Notes: generated by a model not told the origin, from the letters alone. Counted from the first letter of the stretch, positions 9,101-17,403 are shown. The stretch: 64,000 nucleotides of DNA from RBG-13-68-16 sp041494245 (GCA_041494245.1 JBGQAK010000003.1:186001-250000), one strand, 5' to 3'. Numbers and translations: made by a program.

Positions 9101-9782
9101 CACGCAGCTCGAGGAGCGCACGTCGCCGGACGACCGGCCCAAGCGGGCGACCGTTGGCGCGACCGTCCCGATCCCTGTCGGCAAGGGCCGCCGTTGGGGC
9201 AACGGGTGGGGCAAGGTCATGCAAGCGATCTTCGGCGGCTGGAACCTCTCCGCGTCATACCAGTACCAGGAGGGTTTCCCCATGAACGCGACCTCGGGCG
9301 GCATGCCGATCGGCTGGGGGAACATCTACTTCGATCCCACGTGCGACTGGAGCAAACTCACGATGCGGGCCGTGGGCTCGAAGGACGCCAACGGCAAGAT
9401 CATCGGCTATCAAGTACCTGCCTGGGACACGTCATGCTTCTACTTCCACGACGCCGCGGTGCAGACCAACGGCAAGGACGATCCCGCCAAGCAGCGGGCC
9501 GATTCGCGAATCAATCTCGGAAACAACACCATACGCTACTTCCCAACCATCCTCGCCGACATGCGGATGCCGGCCCTCCACCTCTTGGATTTCGGCATCT
9601 CGAAGACGTTTGATCTCTCGTCGACGATGCGGCTCCAGATCCGAGCCGATGCGATCAACGCGCTCAACTACACCGTGTGGTGGTCGCCGGACCTGAACCC
9701 TCGCAACGCGACCTTTGGCACCTTCACGACAACGCGCAACATGCCTCGTGACGTTCAGCTCGGGGCACGTCTGACTTTCTGA
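6198..9782 (+). CDS. TonB-dependent outer-membrane receptor with N-terminal carboxypeptidase-regulatory domain (Oar-like)
   Basis: 1194 residues. A signal peptide ends at about residue 25 (LAAQ). Residues 28-110 are a CarboxypepD_reg beta-sandwich (GTIKDESGGVLPGATVKVTN, GRYQVPYLISGVYSVTASLPGF). The plug domain follows (TATGQVIDRQQIQQLPLGDG), then a long 22-strand type barrel ending in an aromatic residue (QLGARLTF). The size and order match the large receptors abundant in Acidobacteriota and relatives. It probably imports pectin oligosaccharides, because it lies between the lyase and the kduI/GH28 genes; substrate is inference. GGGAGGAACC lies just before the ATG. A strong stem-loop separates it from the next gene. 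Confidence 0.9.
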   Translation: MRTCNVLRVLIALVLVVGLHSQLAAQDFRGAIGGTIKDESGGVLPGATVKVTNTSTNIATTVTTDGRGRYQVPYLISGVYSVTASLPGFETVETKGIEVRVGDSLTVDLVLKLGRTTEVLEITASTAYLDVTSTATGQVIDRQQIQQLPLGDGTAYMLTRLSPGVVDNSDLHFARPMDNAGLGGFVTNGAKGGNDFTIDGAPNVVSWQQVNYGGARVGFSPPADSIAEFRVSTNDFDAQQGYTAGASVNLALKSGGNDVHGTASYFNRSSDRSGTSILQDLSGQPASPRTYDRASATVSGPIFRDKTFFMVAYEYLKDVQTEPASYTVPTDKMRTGDFSELLASNIKIYDPLTGTTNRTAFPGNIIPANRLNPIALKLLSYYPHANQAEKADGSNNYFSQQSRPYTYNAALLRLDHTFTPDQKLAFSSYWNKRQEDRYNWAGVQNDFAVSQGFDYRSNLGFTATYTNVLTPSLIGDFRASYSKWGQWQTPAQQFDPASLGFSAATVALFRGYQYLPLFNIASGGVTYAALGSQRSNYGQGTDQPFYNVSFAPTVTWALTDHTIRAGYDMRFQKWVLIDNGYMAGRYNFTGAYTSASSSASTQTGQSLAQFLLGIPTSGGNSYIDVNTYGEYTKTVHSLFGQDTWSPTSRLTVHLGLRTEVDTGLREAHNRNTTGFDQTTPNPLEPAARAAYAASPIAEIPADQFHVLGGLLYAGNPIYDRLVTVMPRVSVSYLLDKRTVLRGGIGLYSFPYFFDAINQPGFSQSTLLVSTTDSGKTFIADLNNPFPNGLGVPPGSLQGLATFAGRDLVANTTAMLVNSNDRKAPLYTRWQLGAQRDLGAGWMVQLDYIGSRGRNLPVRRDINALPQQYMSSTRYRNAANESYLSASVPNPFVGLLPNTTINGKTTTKYQLLRPYPEFLNVAIMEYTGSDANDSGQLTVSKRFEKGLSVIASYTYSKSTEKVSYLNTFDTQLEERTSPDDRPKRATVGATVPIPVGKGRRWGNGWGKVMQAIFGGWNLSASYQYQEGFPMNATSGGMPIGWGNIYFDPTCDWSKLTMRAVGSKDANGKIIGYQVPAWDTSCFYFHDAAVQTNGKDDPAKQRADSRINLGNNTIRYFPTILADMRMPALHLLDFGISKTFDLSSTMRLQIRADAINALNYTVWWSPDLNPRNATFGTFTTTRNMPRDVQLGARLTF

Positions 9783-9791
9783 GATGTGGAT

Positions 9792-9835
9792 TCCGGGGCT
9801 CACGCGGACCCGTAATCGGGCCGCGTGAGCCCGGA
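9792..9835 (+). other. Intercistronic stem-loop after the TonB receptor gene
   Basis: GGCTCACGCGG at 9797-9807 pairs perfectly with CCGCGTGAGCC at 9821-9831; an inner CCCG-TAAT-CGGG extends it, and TCCG/CGGA extends it outside with one bulge. No U-tract follows; the next gene's AGAAGA ribosome site begins at once. It fits transcript stabilisation or partial attenuation below a highly expressed receptor better than full termination. Confidence 0.6.
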
Positions 9836-9843
9836 GAAGAAAA

Positions 9844-11010
9844 ATGCGTACGAGATTCCTTCCCTTCCTGGCGGCGGTGCTCATTCCCGCCGCCGCCTTT
9901 CTCCTCGGCCAGGAGCCGTCGCTTCGGGTCACAGTGACGAGCAGACTCGACCGGCCCAGGGCCAACGAAACGGTGGAGCTTCCCTTCGCCCTGCTGAGGG
10001 GCACCTTTCGTGCGGAGGACCTATCCCGGGTCCACGTCACCGAAGCGGGCCTGGCCGGTGAGGTGCTCGCGCAAGCAGTGGACGACGACGGAGACGGTAC
10101 GTTCGACCGGATCGTGGTCCAGACCTCGTTCGACCCGCGCGCCACGAAGACCTTCGTCCTCACCCTGGGGAGCAAGCGCCTGCTGCACAGGGAGGACTTC
10201 CGCGTGTACGGCCGGTTCGTGAGGGAGCGGTTCGACGACTTCGCCTGGGAGAACGACCGGGTGGCGCATCGGGTCTATGGACCGGCGCTCGAGACCTGGC
10301 AGAAGGAACCGCTGACGAGCAGCGGAGTGGACGTCTGGGCGAAGCGGGTGCGGGCTCTTGTCGTCAACGACTGGTACATGGTCGACGACTACCACGAAGA
10401 CCATGGCGAGGGAGGCGACTTCTATTCCGTCGGGCCGAGCCGTGGCTGCGGCGGCAGCGGGATCTGGAAGGATGGCCGCCTCTTCGTCTCGAAGAACTTC
10501 CGCGAGTCCAGGGTCTTGGCGAACGGCCCGATCCGTCTGGTATTCGAGCTGCGGTACGCGCCGTGGGACGCCGCGGGAGTTCGCATCTCCGAGACCAAGC
10601 GCGTCACTTTGGACGCGGGCTCGCACTTCAACCGGTTCGAGAGCGTCTACTCGGTGGACGGCGCGGCGGAGGTGGCGTGGGCCGCCGGGATCAAGAAAGC
10701 CAAAGGGGCCGAGGTCAAGGTCCAGCGTGACCGGGGAAGCCTGCGGACGTGGGAAGCGCTCAAGGAGCCGAACGGAAGCCTCGGATGCGCCGTGGTCGTG
10801 GACCCGGCTCGCTTCGACTCCGTCGCCGAGGCCGATGGCAACGTCCTCGTCATCGGGCGGACAAAGGCGGGACAGCCGACGGTGTACTATGCCGGCTCGG
10901 GGTGGGACAAGGGCGGTGATGTCTCCGGACCCGCCGCCTGGGATGACCTCGTCGAGGACCTGGCGCAGCGTCTTTCCTCGCCGCTCAAGATCGAGATCCT
11001 CCCGCGCTGA
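9844..11010 (+). CDS. Exported DUF4861-family protein of pectin/uronate loci
   Basis: 388 residues with a short signal peptide (FLAAVLIPAAAFLLGQ). The body is a beta-rich domain I recognise as DUF4861-like from DDDGDGTFDRIVVQ, VWAKRVRALVVNDWYMVDDYHEDHGEGGDFY and the paired glycine segment RGCGGSGIWKDG. Such genes commonly sit in uronic-acid polysaccharide loci, but their reaction is not something I can assign. It is 60 bases after the TonB receptor and 18 bases before kduI, in the same direction. A DxDxDG motif near residue 81 suggests calcium. The role in handling pectin fragments in the periplasm is inference from neighbours. Confidence 0.7.
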   Translation: MRTRFLPFLAAVLIPAAAFLLGQEPSLRVTVTSRLDRPRANETVELPFALLRGTFRAEDLSRVHVTEAGLAGEVLAQAVDDDGDGTFDRIVVQTSFDPRATKTFVLTLGSKRLLHREDFRVYGRFVRERFDDFAWENDRVAHRVYGPALETWQKEPLTSSGVDVWAKRVRALVVNDWYMVDDYHEDHGEGGDFYSVGPSRGCGGSGIWKDGRLFVSKNFRESRVLANGPIRLVFELRYAPWDAAGVRISETKRVTLDAGSHFNRFESVYSVDGAAEVAWAAGIKKAKGAEVKVQRDRGSLRTWEALKEPNGSLGCAVVVDPARFDSVAEADGNVLVIGRTKAGQPTVYYAGSGWDKGGDVSGPAAWDDLVEDLAQRLSSPLKIEILPR

Positions 11011-11028
11011 GGCGTAAGGAGCTCAAGC

Positions 11029-11859
11029 ATGCAGACACGCAGTCTCGTGGATCCCGTCCGCTACGAGAGGATGACCGGGGAGGAGCTTCGCGCGGCTTTC
11101 CTCGTCGAAGACCTCTTCGCTCCGGACGAGGTGCGTCTGGTCCACTGGGAGGCGGAGCGTACGATCCTCGGCTCCGTCGTACCGCGCCGCAGTCCGCTTG
11201 CCCTCGAGGCACCGGCGGAGATCGCGGCGCCATTCTTCGCGGCCCGCCGCGAGCTGGGTGTGGTGAACCTCGGGGGACCCGGGACCGTGACGGTGGACGG
11301 ACATAAGCACGAGCTCGGGCGGCGTGACGGTCTCTACGTTGGCAAGGGCTCGCGCGAGATCGTCTTTGCCAGCAGCCGCGAGAAAGATCCCGGCCTCTTC
11401 TACCTCGTGAGCCATCCCGCGCACGCCGGCCTCCCGTCCGCGCGGGTTTCGCCGGCCGAGGCCGAGACGGTGAGGCTCGGCTCCCAGGCCAACGCGAGCG
11501 TGCGGGTCCTCCGCCGCTACATTCACCCTCGGGGCGTCGCGAGCTGCCAGCTCGTTATGGGCGTGACCGACGTCGAGGAGGGCAGCGTCTGGAACTCGGT
11601 GCCGCCACATACCCATCACAGAAGGACCGAGATCTACCTGTACTTCGATCTGGACCCGAGCGCCTTTGCGCTGCACGTGATGGGGCCGCCCGAGAAAACC
11701 CGGCACCTCATCGTGCGCAACTTGCAAGCCGTTCTGGCGCCCTCCTGGTCAATGCACTTCGGCGTTGCGACCGGCCGCTACGCCTTCGTGTGGAGCATGG
11801 GAGGCGAGAACCAGGAGTTCGAGGACATGCAGGGTGTGGACGTCGGCCGGCTGAGGTAA
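11029..11859 (+). CDS. kduI: 5-keto-4-deoxyuronate isomerase
   Basis: 276 residues, the standard length. The cupin metal site is visible in WNSVPPHTHHRRTEIYLYF (two histidines and a glutamate) with the later histidine in WSMHFG. Other signatures are VNLGGPGTVTVDG, YVGKGSREIVFAS and the C-terminal AFVWSMGGENQEFEDMQ. The enzyme converts 5-keto-4-deoxyuronate, the product of lyase plus unsaturated-uronyl hydrolase action, into 2,5-diketo-3-deoxygluconate, which KduD then reduces. GTAAGGAG precedes the ATG, and GH28 begins 4 bases after its stop. Confidence 0.96.
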   Translation: MQTRSLVDPVRYERMTGEELRAAFLVEDLFAPDEVRLVHWEAERTILGSVVPRRSPLALEAPAEIAAPFFAARRELGVVNLGGPGTVTVDGHKHELGRRDGLYVGKGSREIVFASSREKDPGLFYLVSHPAHAGLPSARVSPAEAETVRLGSQANASVRVLRRYIHPRGVASCQLVMGVTDVEEGSVWNSVPPHTHHRRTEIYLYFDLDPSAFALHVMGPPEKTRHLIVRNLQAVLAPSWSMHFGVATGRYAFVWSMGGENQEFEDMQGVDVGRLR

Positions 11860-11863
11860 GGCG

Positions 11864-13279
11864 ATGACACGAAAAAACCGTTTCGCGGCCACTCTGACCA
11901 TCCTCCTGTTGCTGTCGGTGCTGCCCGTCCACGCCGTGGCGGCCCCGGGCGGTGGCGCGGCCACCGATGACCCCTGGGCGAGGCTGCCCGGGATCCTGGC
12001 GCGGATCCATCCACCCTCCTTCCCGGCCCGCGATTTCCCGATCAGCGACTTCGGGGCCGTGGCGGACGGCAAGACCGACGCCACCGGTGCGCTGAAGGCG
12101 GCGATCGAGGCGTGTCACAACGCGGGCGGGGGACGCGTCATCGTGCCGCCCGGCGAGTTTCTGACCGGACCGGTGCGCTTGCTCTCGAACGTGAACCTCC
12201 ACGTCGCCGCGGGAGCGACGCTGCGCTTTGCCACGGATCCCTCGCGCTATCTCCCCGTCGTCCTTACCCGCTGGGAAGGCGTGGAATTGATGAATTACTC
12301 GCCGCTGGTCTACGCCTTCGGGCAGGAGAACGTGGCCGTCACCGGCAGCGGGACGCTCGACGGCCAGGGGGATGCCACGCACTGGTGGCAGTGGAAGGCG
12401 AAGACGGGAGCCGAGAGCCAGAAGCCGGACCGTGATCGCCTGTTTCGGCAGGCCCAGGAAGGCATCCCGCCCGAACAGCGGATCTACGGAGCCGGCCACT
12501 ACCTCAGGCCGCCATTCGTGCAGATGTACCGCTGCACGAACGTGCTTATCGAGGGCGTCACGATCCGGAACTCCCCCTTCTGGGTGATCCACCCGGTCCT
12601 CTCCTCGAACGTCACCGTGCGCGGCGTCTCGGTGCTCTCCCTTGGTCCCAACAACGACGGGTGCGACCCCGAGTCATCGACGGACGTCCTCATCGAGGAC
12701 ACGCTCTTCGACACCGGGGACGACTGCATTGCGATCAAGTCCGGGCGGAACGCCGACGGCCGCCGGCTCGCCGCGCCCTCCGAGCGGATCGTCATCCGCA
12801 ACTGCCGCATGCGGGCCGGCCACGGTGGCGTGACGATCGGCAGCGAGGCCACCGGCGGCGTCCGCGACGTCTTTGCGGAGCGCAACGCGATGTCGAGCCC
12901 CGAGCTCGATCGGGGCCTCCGCCTCAAGACCAATGCGGCACGGGGAGGCGTCATCGAGAACGTCTTCATGCGAGACACCCAGATCGACGAGGTGGGCTCC
13001 GCGATCGACGTCGACATGCTCTACTCGCCTGCGGACGAGGATCCGTCGCACCAGTTCAACCCCGTGATCCGCAACGTCCGCGTCGACCACCTCACGGTGA
13101 ACAAGGCCGGGTTTGCGCTCTCGATCGTCGGGCTCGAGAGCTCGCCGGTCAGCGGGCTCGTGATCCGCGACAGCGTCTTCAAGAACGTTGCGCGAGGGAG
13201 CCGTCTCGTCAACGCAGGCCGGGTTCTCCTGGATGGCGTGACCCTCGAGCCGGCCCCGGCCCCTCGCCCGCCACAGTAG
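11864..13279 (+). CDS. Secreted GH28 polygalacturonase
   Basis: 471 residues with a signal peptide ending near AVAAPGGG. GH28 beta-helix motifs are all present: GPNNDGCDP (the usual NTD is NND here), DTGDDCIAIKSG with the catalytic aspartates, GHGGVTIGSE with the catalytic histidine, and RGLRLKTN in place of RIK. This set resembles bacterial exo-acting enzymes rather than fungal endo-forms. It hydrolyses alpha-1,4-galacturonan, giving galacturonate for UxaC. It closes the pectin operon. The gap to the next gene has a GC-rich weak hairpin at about 13305-13328 but no U-tract. Confidence 0.92.
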   Translation: MTRKNRFAATLTILLLLSVLPVHAVAAPGGGAATDDPWARLPGILARIHPPSFPARDFPISDFGAVADGKTDATGALKAAIEACHNAGGGRVIVPPGEFLTGPVRLLSNVNLHVAAGATLRFATDPSRYLPVVLTRWEGVELMNYSPLVYAFGQENVAVTGSGTLDGQGDATHWWQWKAKTGAESQKPDRDRLFRQAQEGIPPEQRIYGAGHYLRPPFVQMYRCTNVLIEGVTIRNSPFWVIHPVLSSNVTVRGVSVLSLGPNNDGCDPESSTDVLIEDTLFDTGDDCIAIKSGRNADGRRLAAPSERIVIRNCRMRAGHGGVTIGSEATGGVRDVFAERNAMSSPELDRGLRLKTNAARGGVIENVFMRDTQIDEVGSAIDVDMLYSPADEDPSHQFNPVIRNVRVDHLTVNKAGFALSIVGLESSPVSGLVIRDSVFKNVARGSRLVNAGRVLLDGVTLEPAPAPRPPQ

Positions 13280-13341
13280 GCCTTGACCAGTCCCTGGCGT
13301 GGCCCTCCCACCACGTGTGGCGGGTCATGAGCCGTTGAGGC

Positions 13342-13370
13342 TTGACAGTCTCTAAGATTAGACATAGTCT
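13342..13370 (+). promoter_or_regulatory. Promoter and 5-2-5 operator of the PerR-like gene
   Basis: TTGACA at 13342-13347 is followed by a -10-like region (CATAGT/TAGTCT, 13363-13370). Between them lies TCTAA-GA-TTAGA at 13351-13362, a perfect 5-2-5 inverted repeat, placed where a bound repressor would block RNA polymerase. The same architecture recurs before the catalase gene. Confidence 0.6.
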
Positions 13371-13379
13371 CGTCGGTGT

Positions 13380-13781
13380 ATGGAGGACCTCATCGCTTTA
13401 TTGCGCAGGGTCGGACTGCAGCCGACACCCCAGCGTGTCGCGGTGGCACGCTACGTCCTCGCCTCGACGTCCCACCCGACCGCCGACCAGGTCCTGGAGC
13501 ATGCGCGGCGGGAGTGCCCGACGCTGTCGCGGGCGACGGTCTACAACACGCTCACCCGACTCGAGGAGAAGGGACTCGTTCGACCTCAGACGATCAGGGA
13601 AGGGGTCGTGGTGTTCGATTCGCATGTCGAGCGGCACCACCATTTCATCGAGGAAAAGACGGGCGCTATCCACGACGTGCCGTGGGATGCTGTTGTGGTC
13701 TCGGGGGAGAAGAAGCTCCGTGGCTGGGAGGTCACGGAGTATCAAGTGGTCATGCGCGGACGCAAGAGGAGAAGGGGATAG
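13380..13781 (+). CDS. Fur/PerR-family peroxide-responsive repressor
   Basis: 133 residues. A winged-helix DNA-binding half (TPQRVAVARYVLASTSHPTADQ, RATVYNTLTRLEEKGLV) is followed by a metal-sensing half with FDSHVERHHHFIEEKTGAIHDV, which supplies the histidine/aspartate ligands used by PerR. The two CxxC pairs that hold structural zinc in many Fur proteins are absent; the only cysteine is in ECPTLSR. The gene lies 84 bases upstream of catalase in the same direction, and both carry the same palindrome, so peroxide control of catalase with autoregulation is likely. Known PerR proteins sense H2O2 by metal-catalysed histidine oxidation; that is assumed here. Confidence 0.85.
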   Translation: MEDLIALLRRVGLQPTPQRVAVARYVLASTSHPTADQVLEHARRECPTLSRATVYNTLTRLEEKGLVRPQTIREGVVVFDSHVERHHHFIEEKTGAIHDVPWDAVVVSGEKKLRGWEVTEYQVVMRGRKRRRG

Positions 13782-13804
13782 AGCTCTTTTTTTTCCATGT
13801 GATC

Positions 13805-13834
13805 TAGACAAGATCTAGAACTAGACAATATATC
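13805..13834 (+). promoter_or_regulatory. Catalase promoter with PerR-type operator
   Basis: TAGACA at 13805-13810 and TATATC at 13829-13834 flank TCTAG-AA-CTAGA (13814-13825), a perfect 5-2-5 inverted repeat. A further TCTAGA sits at 13803-13808. The layout copies that of the regulator promoter. Confidence 0.6.
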
Positions 13835-13865
13835 AATCCGGGCGGAGAGCCCAAAGGAGGGAAAG

Positions 13866-15308
13866 ATGAAAAGGGACAAGAAGAAGCAACTCACAACTTC
13901 CGCCGGCATCCCGGTGGGCGACAACCAGAACTCGCTCACCGCCGGCCCCCGCGGTCCGCTGCTGGTCCAGGACTGGCAGCTCTTTGAGAAGCACGCACAC
14001 TTCAACCGGGAGCGCATCCCGGAGCGCGTCGTGCACGCCAAGGGGTCGGGCGCGTACGGGACGTTCACGTGCACCGGCGACATCATGGGGTACACGAAGG
14101 CTGCGATCTTCTCGAAGGTCGGCAAGAAGACCGATTGCTTCCTGCGCTTCTCCACGGTGGCGGGGGAGCGCGGCGCGGCCGACGCCGAGCGCGACGTGCG
14201 CGGCTTTGCGATGAAGTTCTACACCGAGGACGGCAACTGGGACCTCGTCGGCAACAACACGCCGGTGTTCTTCGTGCGGGATCCGTACAAGTTCCCCGAC
14301 TTCATCCGCACGCAGAAGCGCGACCCCAAGACGAACCTCCGCAGCAAGACGGCGATGTGGGACTTCTGGTCGCTCTCGCCGGAGAGCCTGCACCAGGTGA
14401 CGATCCTGTTCTCCGACCGCGGCCTGCCGAAGAGCTACCGCCACATGCACGGCTTTGGCAGCCACACCTACAGCCTGATCAACGCAAAGGGCGAGCGGTT
14501 CTGGGTCAAGTTCCACTTGAAGACGATGCAGAGTATCGCCACCCTTACGGATAAAGAGGCCGAACGCATCGTTGGGCAGGACCGTGAGAGCCACCAGCGT
14601 GACCTGTTCGAGGCGATCGAACGGAAGGACTTCCCGAAGTGGCGCGTGATGGTCCAGATCATGCCGGAGGCCGATGCGGAGACGACGCCGTACAACCCAT
14701 TCGACCTCACCAAGGTGTGGCCGCACGGAGACTACCCGCTCATCGAGGTCGGCGTGCTGGAGCTCAACCGGAACCCGGAGAACTACTTCGCCGACGTGGA
14801 GCAGTCTGCATTCTCGCCCGCGAACGTCGTGCCCGGCATCAGCCACAGCCCCGACAAGATGCTGCAGTTCAGGATCTTCGCCTACGGCGACGCGCATCGC
14901 TACCGGCTCGGCGTCAACTACGAGAGCCTGCCGGTCAACCAGCCGCACTGCCCGGTGGCGAACTACCATCGGGACGGCGCGATGCGGTTCGACGACAACA
15001 CCGGCGGCAGCGTCAACTACGAGCCCAACTCGTTCGGCGGCCCCGTCGAGGATCGGCGATTCGTGGAGCCTCCGCTTGAGATTTCGGGCGCCGCCGACCG
15101 CTACGACCACCGCGAGGGCAACGACGACTACACGCAGGCGGGCAACCTCTACCGCCTGATGCCCGCCGCTGAGCGCAAGAGGCTCCACCAGGCCATCGCG
15201 GGCGCCATGGAGGGCGTTCCGCAGGAGATCATCGAGCGCCAGCTCGCGCACTTCAAGAAGGCCGATCCGGCCTACGCCGAGGGCGTGCGTCAGGCGTTGA
15301 AGAAGTAA
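13866..15308 (+). CDS. katA: Monofunctional haem catalase, small-subunit type
   Basis: 480 residues, typical of clade 3 catalases. The distal active site is seen in RIPERVVHAKGSGAYG (catalytic His near residue 56) and VGNNTPVFFVRDP (catalytic Asn), and the proximal haem ligand tyrosine in RIFAYGDAHRYRLG. The NADPH-binding/wrapping region and the C-terminal RLMPAAERKRLHQAIAGAM are present. It converts H2O2 to water and oxygen in the cytoplasm. AAAGGAGGG lies just before the ATG. Transcription is probably repressed by the upstream PerR-like protein. Confidence 0.96.
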   Translation: MKRDKKKQLTTSAGIPVGDNQNSLTAGPRGPLLVQDWQLFEKHAHFNRERIPERVVHAKGSGAYGTFTCTGDIMGYTKAAIFSKVGKKTDCFLRFSTVAGERGAADAERDVRGFAMKFYTEDGNWDLVGNNTPVFFVRDPYKFPDFIRTQKRDPKTNLRSKTAMWDFWSLSPESLHQVTILFSDRGLPKSYRHMHGFGSHTYSLINAKGERFWVKFHLKTMQSIATLTDKEAERIVGQDRESHQRDLFEAIERKDFPKWRVMVQIMPEADAETTPYNPFDLTKVWPHGDYPLIEVGVLELNRNPENYFADVEQSAFSPANVVPGISHSPDKMLQFRIFAYGDAHRYRLGVNYESLPVNQPHCPVANYHRDGAMRFDDNTGGSVNYEPNSFGGPVEDRRFVEPPLEISGAADRYDHREGNDDYTQAGNLYRLMPAAERKRLHQAIAGAMEGVPQEIIERQLAHFKKADPAYAEGVRQALKK

Positions 15309-15318
15309 TTCGGGATGA

Positions 15319-15341
15319 GGCGGGCACCGCGGGCGCCCGCC
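15319..15341 (+). terminator. Possible terminator hairpin after catalase
   Basis: GGCGGGC (15319-15325) pairs with GCCCGCC (15335-15341) eleven bases after the catalase stop; no clear U-tract follows. The rest of the 313-base gap (15309-15621) holds no convincing gene. Confidence 0.4.
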
Positions 15342-15621
15342 ATTCCCACCCTCCTCGTCAGCCTGCACACGCAGGCGCCTTGGGTCCCAGGGTTCGGAAT
15401 CTGAGCCGAGTATTCTCCACACCAAATCTGACGGAGGAATCACGGGCCACCGAGAGGTGGCCCGAGGCGCGAATGTGGGCCCCTTGTCTTCCACTCGCAC
15501 CGCCGTCACCGCGACGGGAGTACCATCGGGACCGGCAATGCGGACGAGACGGGTCAGGAGGTTCGAGCAGTCCAGTGTAGTTGCCTGAAGAAAAGGGAAT
15601 TGACGGGCGGAGGGGACGACG

Positions 15622-16344
15622 ATGAAACGCATCGGGAAGGCTGCCTCGGTCTTCGCGATCCTGCTGCTTCTGACGACCCAGCTCGCAGCCCAGGAGGCGA
15701 GAGACCTTGGGGATGCCGCGGTGACGAACCGCCTGGCCTACATCCAGAACTCCCTCGATGGCGGACAGAAAGCTGCCGACCTCTGGTGGTACGGGTGGCT
15801 GGTCGGCTACGGCGCCGCGACCGCGGGTCAGCTGGCCGTCTACTCGAGGTCTGACGACGAGAAGCAGAGGCAGGACATGCTCGTTGGGGCCGTGACAACC
15901 GCGCTCGGGGCGGGCGGCGTGCTCATCTTTCCGGTGGAAGCGGGCGGGTTCGCGGCGCGATTGAGGGCGATGCCGGGCGACACGCTCGAGGCTCGGCGGG
16001 TTAAGCTCGCGTCGGCCGAGGGCTATCTCCGAAAGGCCGCGGCGCAGGAAGAACTCGGACGGTCGTTTCAGACTCAGGCGATCGCCACGGCCGTGAACCT
16101 CGCGGCCGGCCTCACAATCTGGCTCCACTACAACCGCCCCGCCAAAGACGGCCTCATCACCTTCGCCATCGGCCAGATCATCTCGGAGGTGCAGATCTTC
16201 AGCCAGCCGATGAGGGCGGTTCGCGACCTCCGGGAGTACCAGCAGCGCACCGACTTCGACCACGTGAGCGCCTCCGGAGCCGGCCATCGCACCTGGTACG
16301 TGAGCGTGGCCCCGGCGGGCTTCGTGGTGGGCTGCAGGTTCTAG
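15622..16344 (+). CDS. Exported or membrane-associated protein of unknown function
   Basis: 240 residues. A signal peptide (AASVFAILLLLTTQLAAQ) is followed by a tryptophan/tyrosine-rich stretch (DLWWYGWLVGYGAATAG) and two further weakly hydrophobic segments near residues 90-105 and 155-170, ending in an aromatic (GCRF). I do not recognise the family. It is transcribed towards the methyltransferase 9 bases downstream and may be coupled to it. The periodic glycines and C-terminal phenylalanine could fit a small outer-membrane or periplasmic protein; this is speculation. Confidence 0.6.
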   Translation: MKRIGKAASVFAILLLLTTQLAAQEARDLGDAAVTNRLAYIQNSLDGGQKAADLWWYGWLVGYGAATAGQLAVYSRSDDEKQRQDMLVGAVTTALGAGGVLIFPVEAGGFAARLRAMPGDTLEARRVKLASAEGYLRKAAAQEELGRSFQTQAIATAVNLAAGLTIWLHYNRPAKDGLITFAIGQIISEVQIFSQPMRAVRDLREYQQRTDFDHVSASGAGHRTWYVSVAPAGFVVGCRF

Positions 16345-16353
16345 GGCGAGACG

Positions 16354-17403
16354 TTGAGGATCGGACCGGTTGCGGAGAACCTGCTCGAGCGCGTGGCGAT
16401 CCTGCTGCGGTTGGGGCCTCGGCCGCTGCTCGAGACCCACGGGACGCTGCTCCTCGCCCAGGCGCTGATGGTCGGGACGAAGGTCGGCGTTTTCGAGGCC
16501 CTCGCCCCCTCGCCCCTGACGGCGGGTGAACTCGCGTCCCGCTGCGGAACGAACGAGCGCGCGACCGGCAAGCTGCTCGGCGTCCTCGAGGCGACAGGCT
16601 ACGTCCGCGCCGCGGCCGATGGAAGATACGTCATCACCTCCGACGCCCGGAGGTGGCTGCTTGAGAGCAGCGCCGTCTCGCTCCACGACAACGTGCTCTT
16701 CAGGTTCGTTGAGTGGGACTGGATCGGGCGCCTCGAGCGCTTCGTCGTCACCGGCGAGCCGCTCGACATCCACGCCGAGATGTCGCGCGAGCAGTGGGAT
16801 CTCTACCAGCGCGGCATGCGCTCCCTGGCCGGTTCACTCGCTCGCGAGGTCGTGCTGCGGACCCCCGTCCCGAGGGGCGCGCGGGCCATGCTCGACGTCG
16901 GCGGCTCGCACGGGTTCTTCTCGGTCGCCCTCTGCCGGCGTCATCCCGGGCTGCGCGCCGAGATCCTCGACCTCCCCGGGGCCATCGCGCAGGCCGCTGC
17001 GATCCTGGAGCATGAGGGGCTCGGGGACCGGGTCACGCAGCGGGCCGGAGACGCCCTGACCGAGGATCTCGGGGCGGCGGCTTTCGACCTCGTCTTCGTG
17101 TCCAACCTCCTGCACCACTTCGAGCCCGCGCAGAGCCGGGAGCTGATCCGGCGGGCGGCCCGCGCGCTGCGCCCCGGCGGCATCCTGGTGATCCAGGAGC
17201 TGTTCGCGCTCTCCCCGACCCGCCGGGCGGGCCAGACCGCCACCCTCGCGGATCTCTACTTCGCGCTCACGAGCAAGTCGGGGGCGCTATCGGTCGAGGA
17301 TCTGGCGGCATGGCAGGCAGAGGTGGGCCTGCGGCCGAGGAAGCCGATCCGCTTCGTCTCGTTCCCTGGTGCGGGCCAGCAGAGCGCCGTCAAGCCCCGC
17401 TGA
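16354..17403 (+). CDS. Class I SAM-dependent O-methyltransferase (acetylserotonin/hydroxyneurosporene type)
   Basis: 349 residues with a TTG start 9 bases after the previous stop, preceded by GGGCGAG. An N-terminal dimerisation winged helix (LTAGELASRCGTNERATGKLLG) precedes the Rossmann SAM-binding domain: AMLDVGGSHGFFSVALCR (motif I) and DLVFVSNLLHHFEP, with RALRPGGILVIQELF. This family methylates hydroxyl groups of small aromatic or isoprenoid molecules. It is convergent with the type III PKS operon, so it may tailor that product; the substrate is inference. Confidence 0.8.
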   Translation: MRIGPVAENLLERVAILLRLGPRPLLETHGTLLLAQALMVGTKVGVFEALAPSPLTAGELASRCGTNERATGKLLGVLEATGYVRAAADGRYVITSDARRWLLESSAVSLHDNVLFRFVEWDWIGRLERFVVTGEPLDIHAEMSREQWDLYQRGMRSLAGSLAREVVLRTPVPRGARAMLDVGGSHGFFSVALCRRHPGLRAEILDLPGAIAQAAAILEHEGLGDRVTQRAGDALTEDLGAAAFDLVFVSNLLHHFEPAQSRELIRRAARALRPGGILVIQELFALSPTRRAGQTATLADLYFALTSKSGALSVEDLAAWQAEVGLRPRKPIRFVSFPGAGQQSAVKPR

